DNA of 35,800 nucleotides from Brevibacterium senegalense. GTDB taxonomy: Bacteria; Actinomycetota; Actinomycetes; Actinomycetales; Brevibacteriaceae. The stretch is taken from the NCBI RefSeq assembly GCF_000285835.1, contig NZ_HE978602.1, forward strand, positions 1 to 35,800, read 5' to 3'. Positions 7,128-14,438 of this stretch are shown one piece after another. Made by a program: the position numbers and the translations under genes. Each line of letters opens with the position of its first letter. Position 1 is the stretch's first letter. The notes below the pieces were generated by a model that worked only from the letters and a program-made list of their open reading frames with translations, searched no databases and had not been told where the DNA came from.

Positions 7128-8069
7128 TCAGGAACGGCGTCGCTCCCTACGCAGGAGGGAACGCAGAGTCTCGGCGTTCGCGTAGCCGACCCGTAGCGCG
7201 ATCTCGGCGGAGGTGAGGTCCGTGGTTGCTGAGAGGTGCCGAGCTCGTTCGATGCGAAGCCGTTGGACGAAGCCGAGCGGAGTGAGGTTGAGCGCCGCAC
7301 GGACTCGTCGCTCGAGGGTGCGCCGGCTGGTGCCGAGCGACTGCGCGACGAAGGCGACGTTGAACGGTTCGTCCAGGCGGGCGCGCACGAAGCGTTCGAA
7401 CTCGACGACGATCGGGTCCTCGTGCCGGAGATGTTCGTAAGCGACGAAGGCCGCCTGCGACGGGCGCTCGTCGATGATGAGGAGCTTGGCGACATGTTGG
7501 GCCAGGTCGGGGCTGATCGATCGCACGAGTGAGAGCGCGAGGTCGATGTGAGCGAACGCGGCGCCGGCGGTGACGAGGTTCCCGTCGACCACGACCATGG
7601 TGTCGAGATCGAGGGCGACGGTCGGATAGCGCTTCAGGAACTCCGGGCCCAGGAACCAGCTGGTCGTCGCCCGCCGATGATGCATCCGTCCGGTCTCGGC
7701 GACAGCGAACACGCCGGTGCACGCCGCGGCGATCCGGGTGGTCGCCTCGTCGAGGCGCCCGAGCGAGGCGATGACCGAACGAGCATCTCGGCTCTGGAGG
7801 GCGTCGTTGGTAGCGGCGGCCGTAAGGGTTCCAAGCGCAGGGACGACGACCACGTCGAACTCTGCGGACTCCGACAGCGGGTGGTCCACCGACAGGGTCA
7901 TCGATGCCGTCGTGGTCACTCGCCGTTTCGGTCCGAGGATGGCGAGTTCGATCGGGTCGATCCGCGGGTCGACATCGCCGCGGGCTCCGTCGGCCACCCG
8001 CACGATGTCGATGATCGACGCGATAGCCGAACCGAAGCAGCCGTCTGTCGCGATCAGTCCGATACGCAT
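7128..8069 (-). CDS. GlxA-type AraC-family transcriptional regulator
   Basis: This 313-aa regulator has two domains. Residues 1 to about 175 form a DJ-1/PfpI-like sensor domain, with FDVVVVPALG and the nucleophile-elbow-like AACTGVFAVAETG. Residues about 215-313 form an AraC double helix-turn-helix, with FVAQSLGTSRRTLERRV, PLGFVQRLRIERARHL and an IALRVGYANAETLRSLLRR segment. Such proteins respond to small metabolites and activate neighbouring genes. The start at 8069 is preferred over an upstream ATG because the domain begins MRIGLIATDG. It is divergent from the small monooxygenase-fold gene 107 bp away, which is its most likely target. Confidence 0.9.
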   Translation of the reverse strand: MRIGLIATDGCFGSAIASIIDIVRVADGARGDVDPRIDPIELAILGPKRRVTTTASMTLSVDHPLSESAEFDVVVVPALGTLTAAATNDALQSRDARSVIASLGRLDEATTRIAAACTGVFAVAETGRMHHRRATTSWFLGPEFLKRYPTVALDLDTMVVVDGNLVTAGAAFAHIDLALSLVRSISPDLAQHVAKLLIIDERPSQAAFVAYEHLRHEDPIVVEFERFVRARLDEPFNVAFVAQSLGTSRRTLERRVRAALNLTPLGFVQRLRIERARHLSATTDLTSAEIALRVGYANAETLRSLLRRERRRS

Positions 8070-8176
8070 GACGTAAACAATAGCAATACTGCCGTATACG
8101 CCACTCCCCACCGGCCCTCGCTCGTCATACGCTGAACTCGTCCCACGAAGAACCCCGACTTCAAGGAGAGTCCCTC
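8070..8176. promoter_or_regulatory. Divergent promoter region, regulator/monooxygenase
   Basis: This 107-bp gap between two divergent start codons must hold both promoters. An A/T-rich patch (8071-8098), including GTATAC, sits next to the regulator start. AAGGAGAG before 8177 is the ribosome site of the monooxygenase gene. No clear operator is assigned. Confidence 0.5.
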
Positions 8177-8488
8177 ATGTCCACACCCGCATCACTTCCG
8201 TATGCCTTCGTCGCCAAGATCGTCGCGGCCGATGGACAGCACGACGCGCTCGCCGATCTGCTCGCCGGCGCTGTCGCACTCGCCAACGAAGAAGTAGGAA
8301 CGATTGTCTGGTTCGCGGTCAGGACCCACGCCGACACCTTCTGGATCTTCGATGCATTCCCCGACGAGGCCGCTCGCGACGCCCACGCCAACGGCGCCAT
8401 CGTCGCAGCCCTGATGGCCAACCAGCAGCTCCTCGGCGCAGCACCCGAGATCCTGGCGGCCGACGTCCTCGCGTCCAAGCTCCCGTAG
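8177..8488 (+). CDS. Antibiotic biosynthesis monooxygenase-fold protein
   Basis: This 103-aa soluble protein has the dimeric ferredoxin-like ABM/YgiN pattern: PYAFVAKIVAADGQHDALADLL, then EEVGTIVWFAVRTHADTFWIFDAFPDEAARDAHANG. Members are cofactor-free quinone or quinol oxygenases or small ligand-binding proteins. Length and the FWIFDAFPDEAARDAH segment are typical. A strong ribosome site (AAGGAGAG) precedes the ATG. It is probably controlled by the divergent GlxA/AraC-type regulator. The exact substrate is unknown. Confidence 0.85.
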   Translation: MSTPASLPYAFVAKIVAADGQHDALADLLAGAVALANEEVGTIVWFAVRTHADTFWIFDAFPDEAARDAHANGAIVAALMANQQLLGAAPEILAADVLASKLP

Positions 8489-8699
8489 TCCGCCAACGCA
8501 CGAGACGATCGCGCCCCGCCGAGCCGTCGCCAGGTCGCGACGCAACGCCATGCTGCGTTGCCGAGCGGCGCGAGGCCTATCGGCGCACGGACAGGATGCC
8601 GGCCGCGAGCGCTCAGCCGGCGAGGGGTCCGTCGCAGAGGAGGGCGACGTAGGTGTCGGGCAGAGCCGTGAGGCCAGCGCTTGCGCGACCACCAGAACC

Positions 8700-8741
8700 G
8701 AACCGCCCCTGCCCTGCGTTTCCGCAGGTCAGGGGCGGTTC
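8700..8741. terminator. Long hairpin, possible terminator
   Basis: Arms 8700-8718 and 8723-8741 pair at 18 of 19 positions around a TTTC loop. There is no T-run on the plus side. On the minus strand it follows directly after the tRNA-like stretch, where a tRNA terminator would lie; on the plus strand it is 210 bp past the monooxygenase gene. Confidence 0.5.
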
Positions 8742-8744
8742 GCC

Positions 8745-8826
8745 GGAGGCGCCTGTCGGAATCGAACCGAGGGCCTAATCACGTCGGCTTTGCGTCTATC
8801 GCTTGATGCGCCCACTGGGCGAACGA
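8745..8826 (-). other. Degenerate tRNA-like sequence
   Basis: On the minus strand this stretch has a D-arm-like GCCCAGTGGGCGCATC, a T-arm with loop GGTTCGATTCC, and ends GCGTCT / AGGCGC that can pair as an acceptor stem. The anticodon arm does not fold into a normal 5-bp stem with 7-base loop, and the outer T-stem pair is mismatched. It is therefore not called as a working tRNA. It could be a decayed tRNA or the attachment-site relic of an integrated element. Confidence 0.25.
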
Positions 8827-9008
8827 GACGCTGACCTGCGCGAACGCCGAGCGTGGGGGACGCCGCCATCCGGTGGTGACCGACGACGACCGACCAGTAC
8901 CGACCGTTTCACCGGAGCTTGCGGCGGCGTCGAAGCCGAGCAAGCTCCATTCTTTTAGCTCACCGCGCCCTCCTCCTCGCCGGCCCCGTCGTCGGCGAAG
9001 ACGTTTCA

Positions 9009-9034
9009 GGGGTCTTCTCAGATGAGGGTGTAGG
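9009..9034. repeat. ISL3 left terminal inverted repeat
   Basis: A 26-bp end beginning GGGGTCTTCTC. It pairs with 10424-10449 at 19 of 26 positions. Confidence 0.7.
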
Positions 9035-9061
9035 TCGGCCGGGCGCGTCGGTCCGCAGATA

Positions 9062-9121
9062 GACGTCGAGGTCTCCCGACGACGGAGGTTCCTACGCCAT
9101 CCATCCGAAAGACCTCGACGT
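9062..9121 (+). promoter_or_regulatory. Inverted repeat enclosing the transposase start
   Basis: ACGTCGAGGTCT (9063-9074) is perfectly complementary to AGACCTCGACGT (9110-9121). The second arm includes the first two bases of the GTG start codon at 9120, and the loop holds the only GGAGG nearby (9084-9088). In RNA read through from outside, the start codon would be locked in the stem, a layout resembling fold-back inhibition known for IS10 and IS50. The arms are seen directly; the role is inferred. Confidence 0.5.
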
Positions 9122-10598
9122 GTCCGACGCTACCCCGCCGGCCGGCTTCGGCCGCCCTGACCTGACCGCCTTCGCTCGACTCGACGGCCTCGGTCTGAGC
9201 GTGACCGGACAACGACTTGAACCGGATCGTGCGGTCCTCGCGTGCCGCGTGGTGGAACCAGATCAGTGGTGCCGACGGTGCGGCAGCGAAGGCGCTGCTC
9301 GTGACACCGTGATCCGGCGGTTGGCCCACGAGCCGCTGGGCTGGCGACCGACCGTGCTGGAAGTTGTAGTGCGCCGCTACCGCTGTGCCGACTGCGGACA
9401 CGTGTGGCGCCAAGACACCAGCGCCGCGGCGGAGCCACGCGCGAAGCTCTCGCGCACCGGGCTGCGGTGGGCGCTGGAAGGGATCGTGGTCGCACACCTC
9501 ACCGTCGCACGTGTCGCCGAGGGACTCGGGGTCGCGTGGGACACCGCCAACAACGCGGTCCTGGCTGAAGGCGAGCGGCTGCTGATCAACGACCCCACGC
9601 GGTTCGAGGGCGTGAAGGTCATTGGCGTCGATGAGCACGTCTGGCGCCACACCAGGCGTGGCGACAAGTACGTCACCGTGATCATCGACCTCACCCCGGT
9701 CCGCGATGGCGCCGGCCCAGCAAGGCTGCTGGACATGGTCGAGGGCCGGTCGAAGGCGGCGTTCAAGACCTGGCTCGCCGACCGCGACGACGCCTTCCGT
9801 GACGCGGTCGAGGTGGTCGCGATGGACGGCTTCACCGGGTTCAAGACCGCCGCTGCCGAGGAGATCCCGGACGCGGTCACGGTGATGGATCCCTTCCACG
9901 TCGTGCGCCTGGCCGGTGACGCCCTCGACAGGTGCCGGCGCCGGGTCCAACTCGCGATCCACGGGCACCGTGGGTTCAGGGACGACCCGCTCTACAAGTC
10001 GCGGCGCACGCTGCACACCGGCGCGGACCTGCTCACCGACAAGCAGAGCGACAGGCTACGCGAGCTGTTCGTTGATGACGCTCACGTCAAGGTCGAGGCG
10101 ACCTGGGGTGTCTACCAGCGCATGATCGCCGCCTATCGCCAGGAGGGCCGGCAACGTGGCCGCGAGCTCATGGAGAAGCTGATCACCGACCTCAGCGCTG
10201 GCGTCCCCAAGGTGCTCACCGAGCTCACCACCCTGGGCCGGACCCTGAAGAAGCGAGCCGCTGACGTGCTCGCCTACTTCGAACGACCCGGCACCAGCAA
10301 CGGGCCGACCGAGGCGCTCAACGGACGGCTCGAACACCTGCGCGGCTCCGCACTCGGGTTCCGCAACCTGACCAAGTACATCGCCCGAAGTCTGCTCGAG
10401 ACCGGCGGCTTCAGACCTCAACTCCTACACCCCCGATTGGGACGAGCCCGATTGGCTCGAGCCGTGGGCGTGCACAGGCATGTTTCGGCCAGTTGCCCTT
10501 GTTTCGGCGAGAGAAAGGGGCGGCCAACCGCCCGTCCGTCGCGGCGGAGCGACGGTCAGTCCGCCACCCTCACGCGCTCGCCCGACCCGCGCGGGTGA
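9120..10598 (+). CDS. ISL3-family transposase with C-terminal read-through
   Basis: This is a 492-aa DDE transposase. An N-terminal zinc ribbon is visible (C51-x2-C54, C89-x2-C92), followed by a helix-turn-helix region and a DDE_Tnp_ISL3 domain: VIGVDEHVWRH with the first Asp, VVAMDGFTGF with the second, and SNGPTEALNGRLEHLRG with the Glu. Related enzymes usually end near residue 440, after LLETGGFRP. Here no stop lies inside the right terminal repeat, so about 50 Arg-rich residues encoded by flanking DNA are added. The frame also runs 29 bp over the 3' end of the convergent GntR gene. The GTG start follows the inverted repeat noted above. Confidence 0.88.
   Translation: MSDATPPAGFGRPDLTAFARLDGLGLSVTGQRLEPDRAVLACRVVEPDQWCRRCGSEGAARDTVIRRLAHEPLGWRPTVLEVVVRRYRCADCGHVWRQDTSAAAEPRAKLSRTGLRWALEGIVVAHLTVARVAEGLGVAWDTANNAVLAEGERLLINDPTRFEGVKVIGVDEHVWRHTRRGDKYVTVIIDLTPVRDGAGPARLLDMVEGRSKAAFKTWLADRDDAFRDAVEVVAMDGFTGFKTAAAEEIPDAVTVMDPFHVVRLAGDALDRCRRRVQLAIHGHRGFRDDPLYKSRRTLHTGADLLTDKQSDRLRELFVDDAHVKVEATWGVYQRMIAAYRQEGRQRGRELMEKLITDLSAGVPKVLTELTTLGRTLKKRAADVLAYFERPGTSNGPTEALNGRLEHLRGSALGFRNLTKYIARSLLETGGFRPQLLHPRLGRARLARAVGVHRHVSASCPCFGERKGRPTARPSRRSDGQSATLTRSPDPRG
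10424..10449. repeat. ISL3 right terminal inverted repeat
   Basis: The reverse complement begins GGGCTCGTCCC and ends GGGTGTAGG, matching the left end at 19 of 26 positions. The transposase reading frame runs straight through it. Confidence 0.65.
10434..10463. repeat. Tandem 15-bp repeat at the ISL3 right end
   Basis: CGATTGGGACGAGCC (10434-10448) is followed directly by CGATTGGCTCGAGCC (10449-10463), 13 of 15 identical. The join falls at the predicted right end of the element, suggesting a slip or partial duplication of the end. Confidence 0.6.
10517..10555 (-). terminator. Terminator pair after the GntR gene
   Basis: On the minus strand, a GGGCGG-TTGG-CCGCCC hairpin (10533-10517) is followed by CTTTCTC. 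A second hairpin, CCGTCGC/GCGACGG (10536-10555), lies just before it. Both are directly downstream of the GntR stop at 10570, on the transcribed side. Confidence 0.6.
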
Positions 10599-11259
10599 TG
10601 TCGTAGCTCTCCGCCAGCGCCTCGCCGGCTCTGTGATGGATCGACTCGGTGATCGCACGGGCGGAGTCCGCGTCGCGGACCTCCAGCGCGTCGATCATCG
10701 CCTCCTGCCCGCCCACGGTGATGTCCGGCCATCCCGGCACATCGGAGTACAGGGAGCGCGGCACGTAGCGGATGCACAGTCCCGCGACCCAGCGCAGCTT
10801 GGGGGCGTCGGTGGAGTGGTTGATGATCGAGTAGAACTCGCGGTTCTTCTCATCGAGCCCGTGCACCGCGCGGCGGTGCACGAGGGCCAGTGATTCGTGG
10901 TGGATCGCGTGCAGCTCGGCGAGCATGGCATCGTCCACGTGTGCGACCGCCCGCGCGGACAGCTCCCCGCTCACGAACGCGAGCGTGAGGAACACGTCGC
11001 GGATGTCCGAGGCCTTCAGCTGCCCTACCGCGAATCCCACCCCGGGCGTGCGGACGACGAGTCCCTCCGTCACCAGGCGCTGCATCGCCTCGCGGACCGG
11101 GGTCAGCGACATCTCGTACTGGGCCGCCACCTGATGGACGCGCAGGGGGCTGCCCGGAGGGAGGTGCCCGGAAACGATGTTCTCACCGATGTCGGATGCG
11201 ACGATCGAGGCCGCAGTGCCGTAGCGCCTGCCGTTCTCCGCCGTCCCGGCACTGTTCAT
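10570..11259 (-). CDS. GntR-family regulator (FadR/FCD type)
   Basis: This regulator of about 229 aa has an N-terminal winged helix: IVSGHLPPGSPLRVHQVAAQYEMSLTPVREAMQRLVTEGLV, the GntR signature. An all-helical FCD ligand-binding domain follows, with acidic and His residues (DDAMLAELHAIHHESL, NREFYSIINHSTDAPKL, EAMIDALEVRDADSARAITESIHHR) that bind organic acids in this family. Start 11259 is preferred because AAGGGAG lies upstream; an in-frame ATG at 11283 is an alternative adding 8 residues. It lies 170 bp downstream of the aldehyde dehydrogenase operon with a hairpin between. It is the obvious candidate regulator of the lactonase/dehydrogenase genes and may sense their substrate. Confidence 0.9.
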   Translation of the reverse strand: MNSAGTAENGRRYGTAASIVASDIGENIVSGHLPPGSPLRVHQVAAQYEMSLTPVREAMQRLVTEGLVVRTPGVGFAVGQLKASDIRDVFLTLAFVSGELSARAVAHVDDAMLAELHAIHHESLALVHRRAVHGLDEKNREFYSIINHSTDAPKLRWVAGLCIRYVPRSLYSDVPGWPDITVGGQEAMIDALEVRDADSARAITESIHHRAGEALAESYDITRAGRASA

Positions 11260-11313
11260 CGGTCCATCGTCTCCCTTGCTCATCACGCTCACGTTCACCC
11301 TCGTCGTCGCAGT

Positions 11314-11336
11314 CCGCCCCGCAGAGCGCGGGGCGG
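11314..11336 (-). terminator. Hairpin between ALDH operon and GntR gene
   Basis: A perfect 9-bp stem, CCGCCCCGC (11314-11322) with GCGGGGCGG (11328-11336), has loop AGAGC. It lies 90 bp beyond the aldehyde dehydrogenase stop, where a terminator or attenuator for the upstream operon is expected. There is no T-run. Confidence 0.45.
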
Positions 11337-11428
11337 CCGACGTCCCCGCCGACCGCCCCGCCCGGACTATTCGCCCGCAGCCCCGCACGGGCGATCCGCC
11401 CGCATCCCGCCCCGCACGCAGCCCGCAC

Positions 11429-12850
11429 TCACAGACTCACGAGCACCGTCTTCGTCGCGGTGTACGCGTCCAGGGACTCGTACCCCTTCTCCCGGCCGTA
11501 TCCGGACTTGCCGAAGCCGCCGAACGGGTACTCGACCCCGCCGCCCGCCCCGTACGCGTTCGCGTATACCTGACCCGCACTGATGCGTGCGGCCAGCCGG
11601 TGCACGCGCGAGGAGTCCCGCGTCCACACCGCCGCCATGAGAGCGTAGTCCGTGCCGTTGGCCAGGGCGACCGCCTCGTCCTCCGTCTCGAAGGTCCGCG
11701 ACACGAGCACCGGTCCGAACACCTCCTCGCGGAAGATCTCCGCGTCCGCCTCGACCCCCGCGATGAGGGTGGGAGAGAAGTACGCGCCCTGCCCCAGGTC
11801 GCCGCCGGACGGCGCAGAGCCGCCGGTCACGACCGTTCCCGAGGCCCGCTCCACCATCCCGGAGACGCGATCCTGCTGCTTCCGGGAGATGAGCGGCCCC
11901 AGGTCGGGATCCGTGGACCCGGGTCCCAGCGAGGTCGCCTCGAACGCGGCGCGCAGCCGGTCCAGCAGCTCCTGCTCCACGGAGCTGTGCACCAGCAGCC
12001 GCGAGCCCGCAGAGCAGGTCTGCCCCGCGTTCTGCAGGATGCCCTTCGTGGCGAACTGCGCCACCCGGTCCAGGTCCGCGTCCGGGAACACGACGTGCGG
12101 GGACTTCCCGCCCAGCTCCAGGACGGTGGGCACGACGTTCTGCGCGGCAGCTCCCGCGATCAGACGACCCACCGGGTTCGAGCCCACGAAGCCCATGTGA
12201 TCGATCCCGGGGTGGGCAGCGAGGGTCGCCCCGGCCTCGGCGCCGATCCCGGGGACCACATTGATGATCCCGGGCGGGAACCCGGCCTCGATCGCGAGCT
12301 CGGCCAGGCGGACCGCGGACCGCGGCGTCTCGTCCGCCGGCTTGAGCACCACGGCATTGCCGGTCACGACGGCCGGGGCGACCGCGCGGCCGAACAATTG
12401 CAGCGGGTAGTTCCACGCGATGACGCTGCCGCAGACCCCCAGGGGCTCGCGGCGCGTGTACACGTGGAAAGCCGGGTCGACCGGCAGCTGCAGGCCGTAG
12501 TACGAGTCGATCGCGCGGCCGTAGAACGTGAAGTACCGGGCGGTCACGGTCGCATCCGCGCGCGCCTGCGAGATCGGCTTGCCGGTGTCCTGGGAGTCCA
12601 GGAGCGCCAGCTCGTCGACGTGGTCCAGGATGAGCGCCGCGTATGCCTGCGCGACGTCCGCCCGTTGCTCCGGCTTCGTGCCCGCCCAGTCCGGCTGGGC
12701 CGCCCGAGCCGCCGCGACGGCCGCGTCGATGTGGTCCGCGGATCCCCGCAGCACCTCACCGATGACGCGGCCGTCCGCCGGGTCCACGTTCTCGTACGTC
12801 TGGTCGCCTCTCACGCGCTCGCCGTCGATGAACGCGGGTGTCTGAGTCAT
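11429..12850 (-). CDS. Aldehyde dehydrogenase family protein
   Basis: This 473-aa NAD(P)-dependent aldehyde dehydrogenase oxidises an aldehyde to the acid. Key motifs are IAWNYPLQ with oxyanion-hole N147, LKPADETP (169-176) for cofactor binding, ELGGKSP with general base E245, and GQTCSAGSR with nucleophile C279. The C-terminal EVFGPVL and PFGGFGKSGYGREKG segments are also present. FVGSNPVG stands where FTGSTxVG is usual. The start ATG overlaps the stop of the FmdB gene by 4 bp (ATGA), so translation is coupled. With the upstream lactonase-fold enzyme and the divergent alcohol dehydrogenases, it probably performs the last oxidation to a carboxylic acid, as AttK/BlcA does for succinic semialdehyde. 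The actual aldehyde is unknown. Confidence 0.94.
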   Translation of the reverse strand: MTQTPAFIDGERVRGDQTYENVDPADGRVIGEVLRGSADHIDAAVAAARAAQPDWAGTKPEQRADVAQAYAALILDHVDELALLDSQDTGKPISQARADATVTARYFTFYGRAIDSYYGLQLPVDPAFHVYTRREPLGVCGSVIAWNYPLQLFGRAVAPAVVTGNAVVLKPADETPRSAVRLAELAIEAGFPPGIINVVPGIGAEAGATLAAHPGIDHMGFVGSNPVGRLIAGAAAQNVVPTVLELGGKSPHVVFPDADLDRVAQFATKGILQNAGQTCSAGSRLLVHSSVEQELLDRLRAAFEATSLGPGSTDPDLGPLISRKQQDRVSGMVERASGTVVTGGSAPSGGDLGQGAYFSPTLIAGVEADAEIFREEVFGPVLVSRTFETEDEAVALANGTDYALMAAVWTRDSSRVHRLAARISAGQVYANAYGAGGGVEYPFGGFGKSGYGREKGYESLDAYTATKTVLVSL

Positions 12851-13311
12851 CGCTTCGCAGCACCTCCTGCGGTGGTGGAGGACCCCGTCGCCGAGGCCGT
12901 GGCCGGCTTCGCGGCCTCCTTCGCCTTCTCCGCCGTCACGGCCGCCTGGACCGAGGCGCCGATGTCGTCGCCGGCGCGCAGGGGGCGGTCGCGGAAGATG
13001 CCCTCGTGCGCGAGGATCGGGCGGCGGTCGCCGCCCAGCTCCGGGTGCCGCTCCTCGAGCCGCTCCCGCTTCTCCATCGACCTGCGCCAGTAGTCGACCG
13101 CGTCCCTGTTCCCGTTGCCCATGCCCTTCCAGCTCTTGGGCATGTCCTCGCGGCTGTGCCCGGCGGACGCGAAGCCGCTGGTGCGGACGGTGGTGAGTAC
13201 CCGCCGGGCACTGCTGCCGCAGTCCGGGCAGTCCGGGGCGGGGGAGGACATGGACGCGACGGCGGCCTCGAACCGGTGATCGCCCTCGCAGCGGTAGTCG
13301 TACAGGATCAT
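12847..13311 (-). CDS. FmdB-type zinc-ribbon protein with a missing Cys
   Basis: This 154-aa protein has an N-terminal FmdB/CxxC_CXXC_SSSS zinc ribbon (1-40), MILYDYRCEGDHRFE then CPDCGSSARRV, and a basic, Ala-rich tail. The second knuckle C28-x2-C31 is intact. In the first, C8 is not followed by the expected second Cys (RCEGDHRFE in place of RCxxCGHxFE), so metal binding may be altered or use H12. FmdB proteins are linked to amidase and short-chain acid pathways, but their role is poorly understood. Its ATG overlaps the hydrolase stop by 4 bp and its stop overlaps the ALDH start by 4 bp, giving tight coupling in both directions. The longer upstream frame is antisense-like noise. Confidence 0.82.
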   Translation of the reverse strand: MILYDYRCEGDHRFEAAVASMSSPAPDCPDCGSSARRVLTTVRTSGFASAGHSREDMPKSWKGMGNGNRDAVDYWRRSMEKRERLEERHPELGGDRRPILAHEGIFRDRPLRAGDDIGASVQAAVTAEKAKEAAKPATASATGSSTTAGGAAKR

Positions 13312-14132
13312 GAGTAGAACCCGTCCGGGCCGGTGCGGAAGTTCGCCCGCTGGCCCTCGTCGTGGCCGAAGATCATCTCCGCACCCGTCTCCTGCTCGAT
13401 GCGCTTGAGCTTCTCGACCGATGCGAGCCAGTCGAGGCTGGACCACACGATCGCGGCGCCGACGGGCGGATCGCCGTACGACTCCTCCATGTAGACGGCG
13501 TCCGAGGTGAAGATCTTCGTGCCCTCGTTGGGCAGGTCGACGCGCAGCGACATCGTGCCCCACGTGTGGCCCGGTGTCTGGATGACGGAGACGCCGGGCA
13601 CGATCTCGTCATCGCCGGTGATGCCGCCGATGGTGAGGCCCTTGTAGTCGTCCGGGATGTGCGCGCCCTTGTTGTAGCCGGTGATGTCCTTGACACCGTC
13701 CAGCTCCGCCTGGCTCGTGACGATCCGCGTCTTGCCGTTGTCGAACATGCGCGCGTTCGCGGCGTGGTCGAAGTGCAGGTGGGAGAGGACGAGGATGTCG
13801 ATGTCGTCCGGCGCCAGCCCCATCTGGGACAGGCTCGAATCGAGGTAGCCGGAGTCGCCCTCCGGGTCGTCGAGGACCGGGAAGAACTCGTGGAAGCCGG
13901 TGGGCTCCCAGTGCGTCTGCCAGTTCCGGGGGACGCCCGTGTCCCAGAGGATCTTCCCGTCCGGATGGTCGATGTAGACCGCGTGCGTGGGGACCTGGCC
14001 CCACGCACGCGGGTCGTTCTTGTGCTCGCGGGTCTTGATGACGGTGTGGGGCGCCAGGAGCAGCCAGGTGCGGTCTGCCTCCATCGTTCCCGTGTCGAGG
14101 ATGTGGACTTTCATATCAGGTGCGGTGGCCAT
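13308..14132 (-). CDS. Lactonase-like metallo-beta-lactamase-fold hydrolase
   Basis: This 274-aa hydrolase has the full dinuclear zinc set: H118-L-H120-F-D122-H123, H189 in TPGHTWG, D211 in FTSDAVY and H257 in FGHDEG. The layout, with LSHLHFDHAANARMF and TPGHTWGTMSL, fits the N-acyl-homoserine and gamma-butyrolactone lactonase group (AttM/BlcC, AiiA). It would open a lactone to a hydroxy acid or inactivate a quorum signal. Start 14132 has AGAGGAAG 6-8 bases upstream; a second ATG lies 18 bases inside. It is first in a three-gene operon with FmdB and ALDH. A promoter with TTGACT/TATATT is readable at 14225-14252. The substrate is an inference from family and neighbours. Confidence 0.88.
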   Translation of the reverse strand: MATAPDMKVHILDTGTMEADRTWLLLAPHTVIKTREHKNDPRAWGQVPTHAVYIDHPDGKILWDTGVPRNWQTHWEPTGFHEFFPVLDDPEGDSGYLDSSLSQMGLAPDDIDILVLSHLHFDHAANARMFDNGKTRIVTSQAELDGVKDITGYNKGAHIPDDYKGLTIGGITGDDEIVPGVSVIQTPGHTWGTMSLRVDLPNEGTKIFTSDAVYMEESYGDPPVGAAIVWSSLDWLASVEKLKRIEQETGAEMIFGHDEGQRANFRTGPDGFYS

Positions 14133-14224
14133 GGGGATCTTCCTCTGCCTCGTCGTTGAAGGTCGGTCGCTCCGTGCGCGGCGGGTGCGGACGCCTGGGG
14201 CGTGCGCCACTCTCCGTACGAGCA

Positions 14225-14252
14225 AATATATTTCAGATCAGCGAAGAGTCAA
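14225..14252 (-). promoter_or_regulatory. Promoter of the lactonase operon with palindrome
   Basis: On the minus strand, TTGACT (14252-14247) and TATATT (14230-14225) are 16 bases apart. The -10 lies inside the palindrome AAATATATTT (14224-14233), which is also found, as AATATATT, in the divergent alcohol dehydrogenase promoter. It is about 92 bp upstream of the hydrolase start. Confidence 0.6.
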
Positions 14253-14343
14253 GGGGTCGCTCTGTGGGGTGCAGCCTCATTCCGCGGCATGGCCGGGCGA
14301 ATCGCATGTTCAGGCCTGATGGGTGCAGGTATGCGCATATCCC

Positions 14344-14372
14344 TTGACGTCCGGAATATATTTGAGTAGCTT
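14344..14372 (+). promoter_or_regulatory. Promoter of the alcohol dehydrogenase genes
   Basis: TTGACG (14344-14349) and TAGCTT (14367-14372) are 17 bases apart. The spacer holds AATATATT (14355-14362), the same palindrome core as in the divergent promoter. This suggests a shared regulator, most simply the nearby GntR protein. Confidence 0.55.
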
Positions 14373-14438
14373 CGCAGGTGCCGGCGTCCCGGCCGGCATC
14401 ACACGGCGCTCGGGCGCCACACGATGAGGTGGGTGTGC

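Larger units (their letters stand above)
8489..9008. other. Non-coding stretch before ISL3
   Basis: No believable gene is seen on either strand in these 520 bp. It holds the long hairpin at 8700-8741 and the tRNA-like minus-strand stretch at 8745-8826, both listed separately. The rest shows no recognised structure. Confidence 0.5.
9009..10449 (+). mobile_element. ISL3-family insertion sequence
   Basis: This is a 1441-bp element with one transposase gene. The ends form an imperfect inverted repeat: 9009-9034 against the reverse complement of 10424-10449 matches at 19 of 26 positions, with GGGTGTAGG identical at the inner edge. The left end begins GGGGTCTTCTC, resembling the GGCTCTTC ends common in ISL3. 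No 8-bp target duplication is found (ACGTTTCA against GATTGGCT), so one end may have been altered or flanking DNA rearranged. Confidence 0.75.

Noticed and set aside
8550..8834. 94-codon plus-strand frame over the tRNA-like stretch
   Set aside because: No ribosome site, low-complexity product, and it covers a hairpin and the tRNA-like stretch.
11276..13093. 605-codon plus-strand frame opposite the aldehyde dehydrogenase
   Set aside because: No family features. The minus strand has the ALDH active-site motifs over the same interval.
13362..14159. 265-codon plus-strand frame opposite the lactonase-like gene
   Set aside because: No motif on this strand, while the other strand has all zinc ligands of the metallo-beta-lactamase fold.
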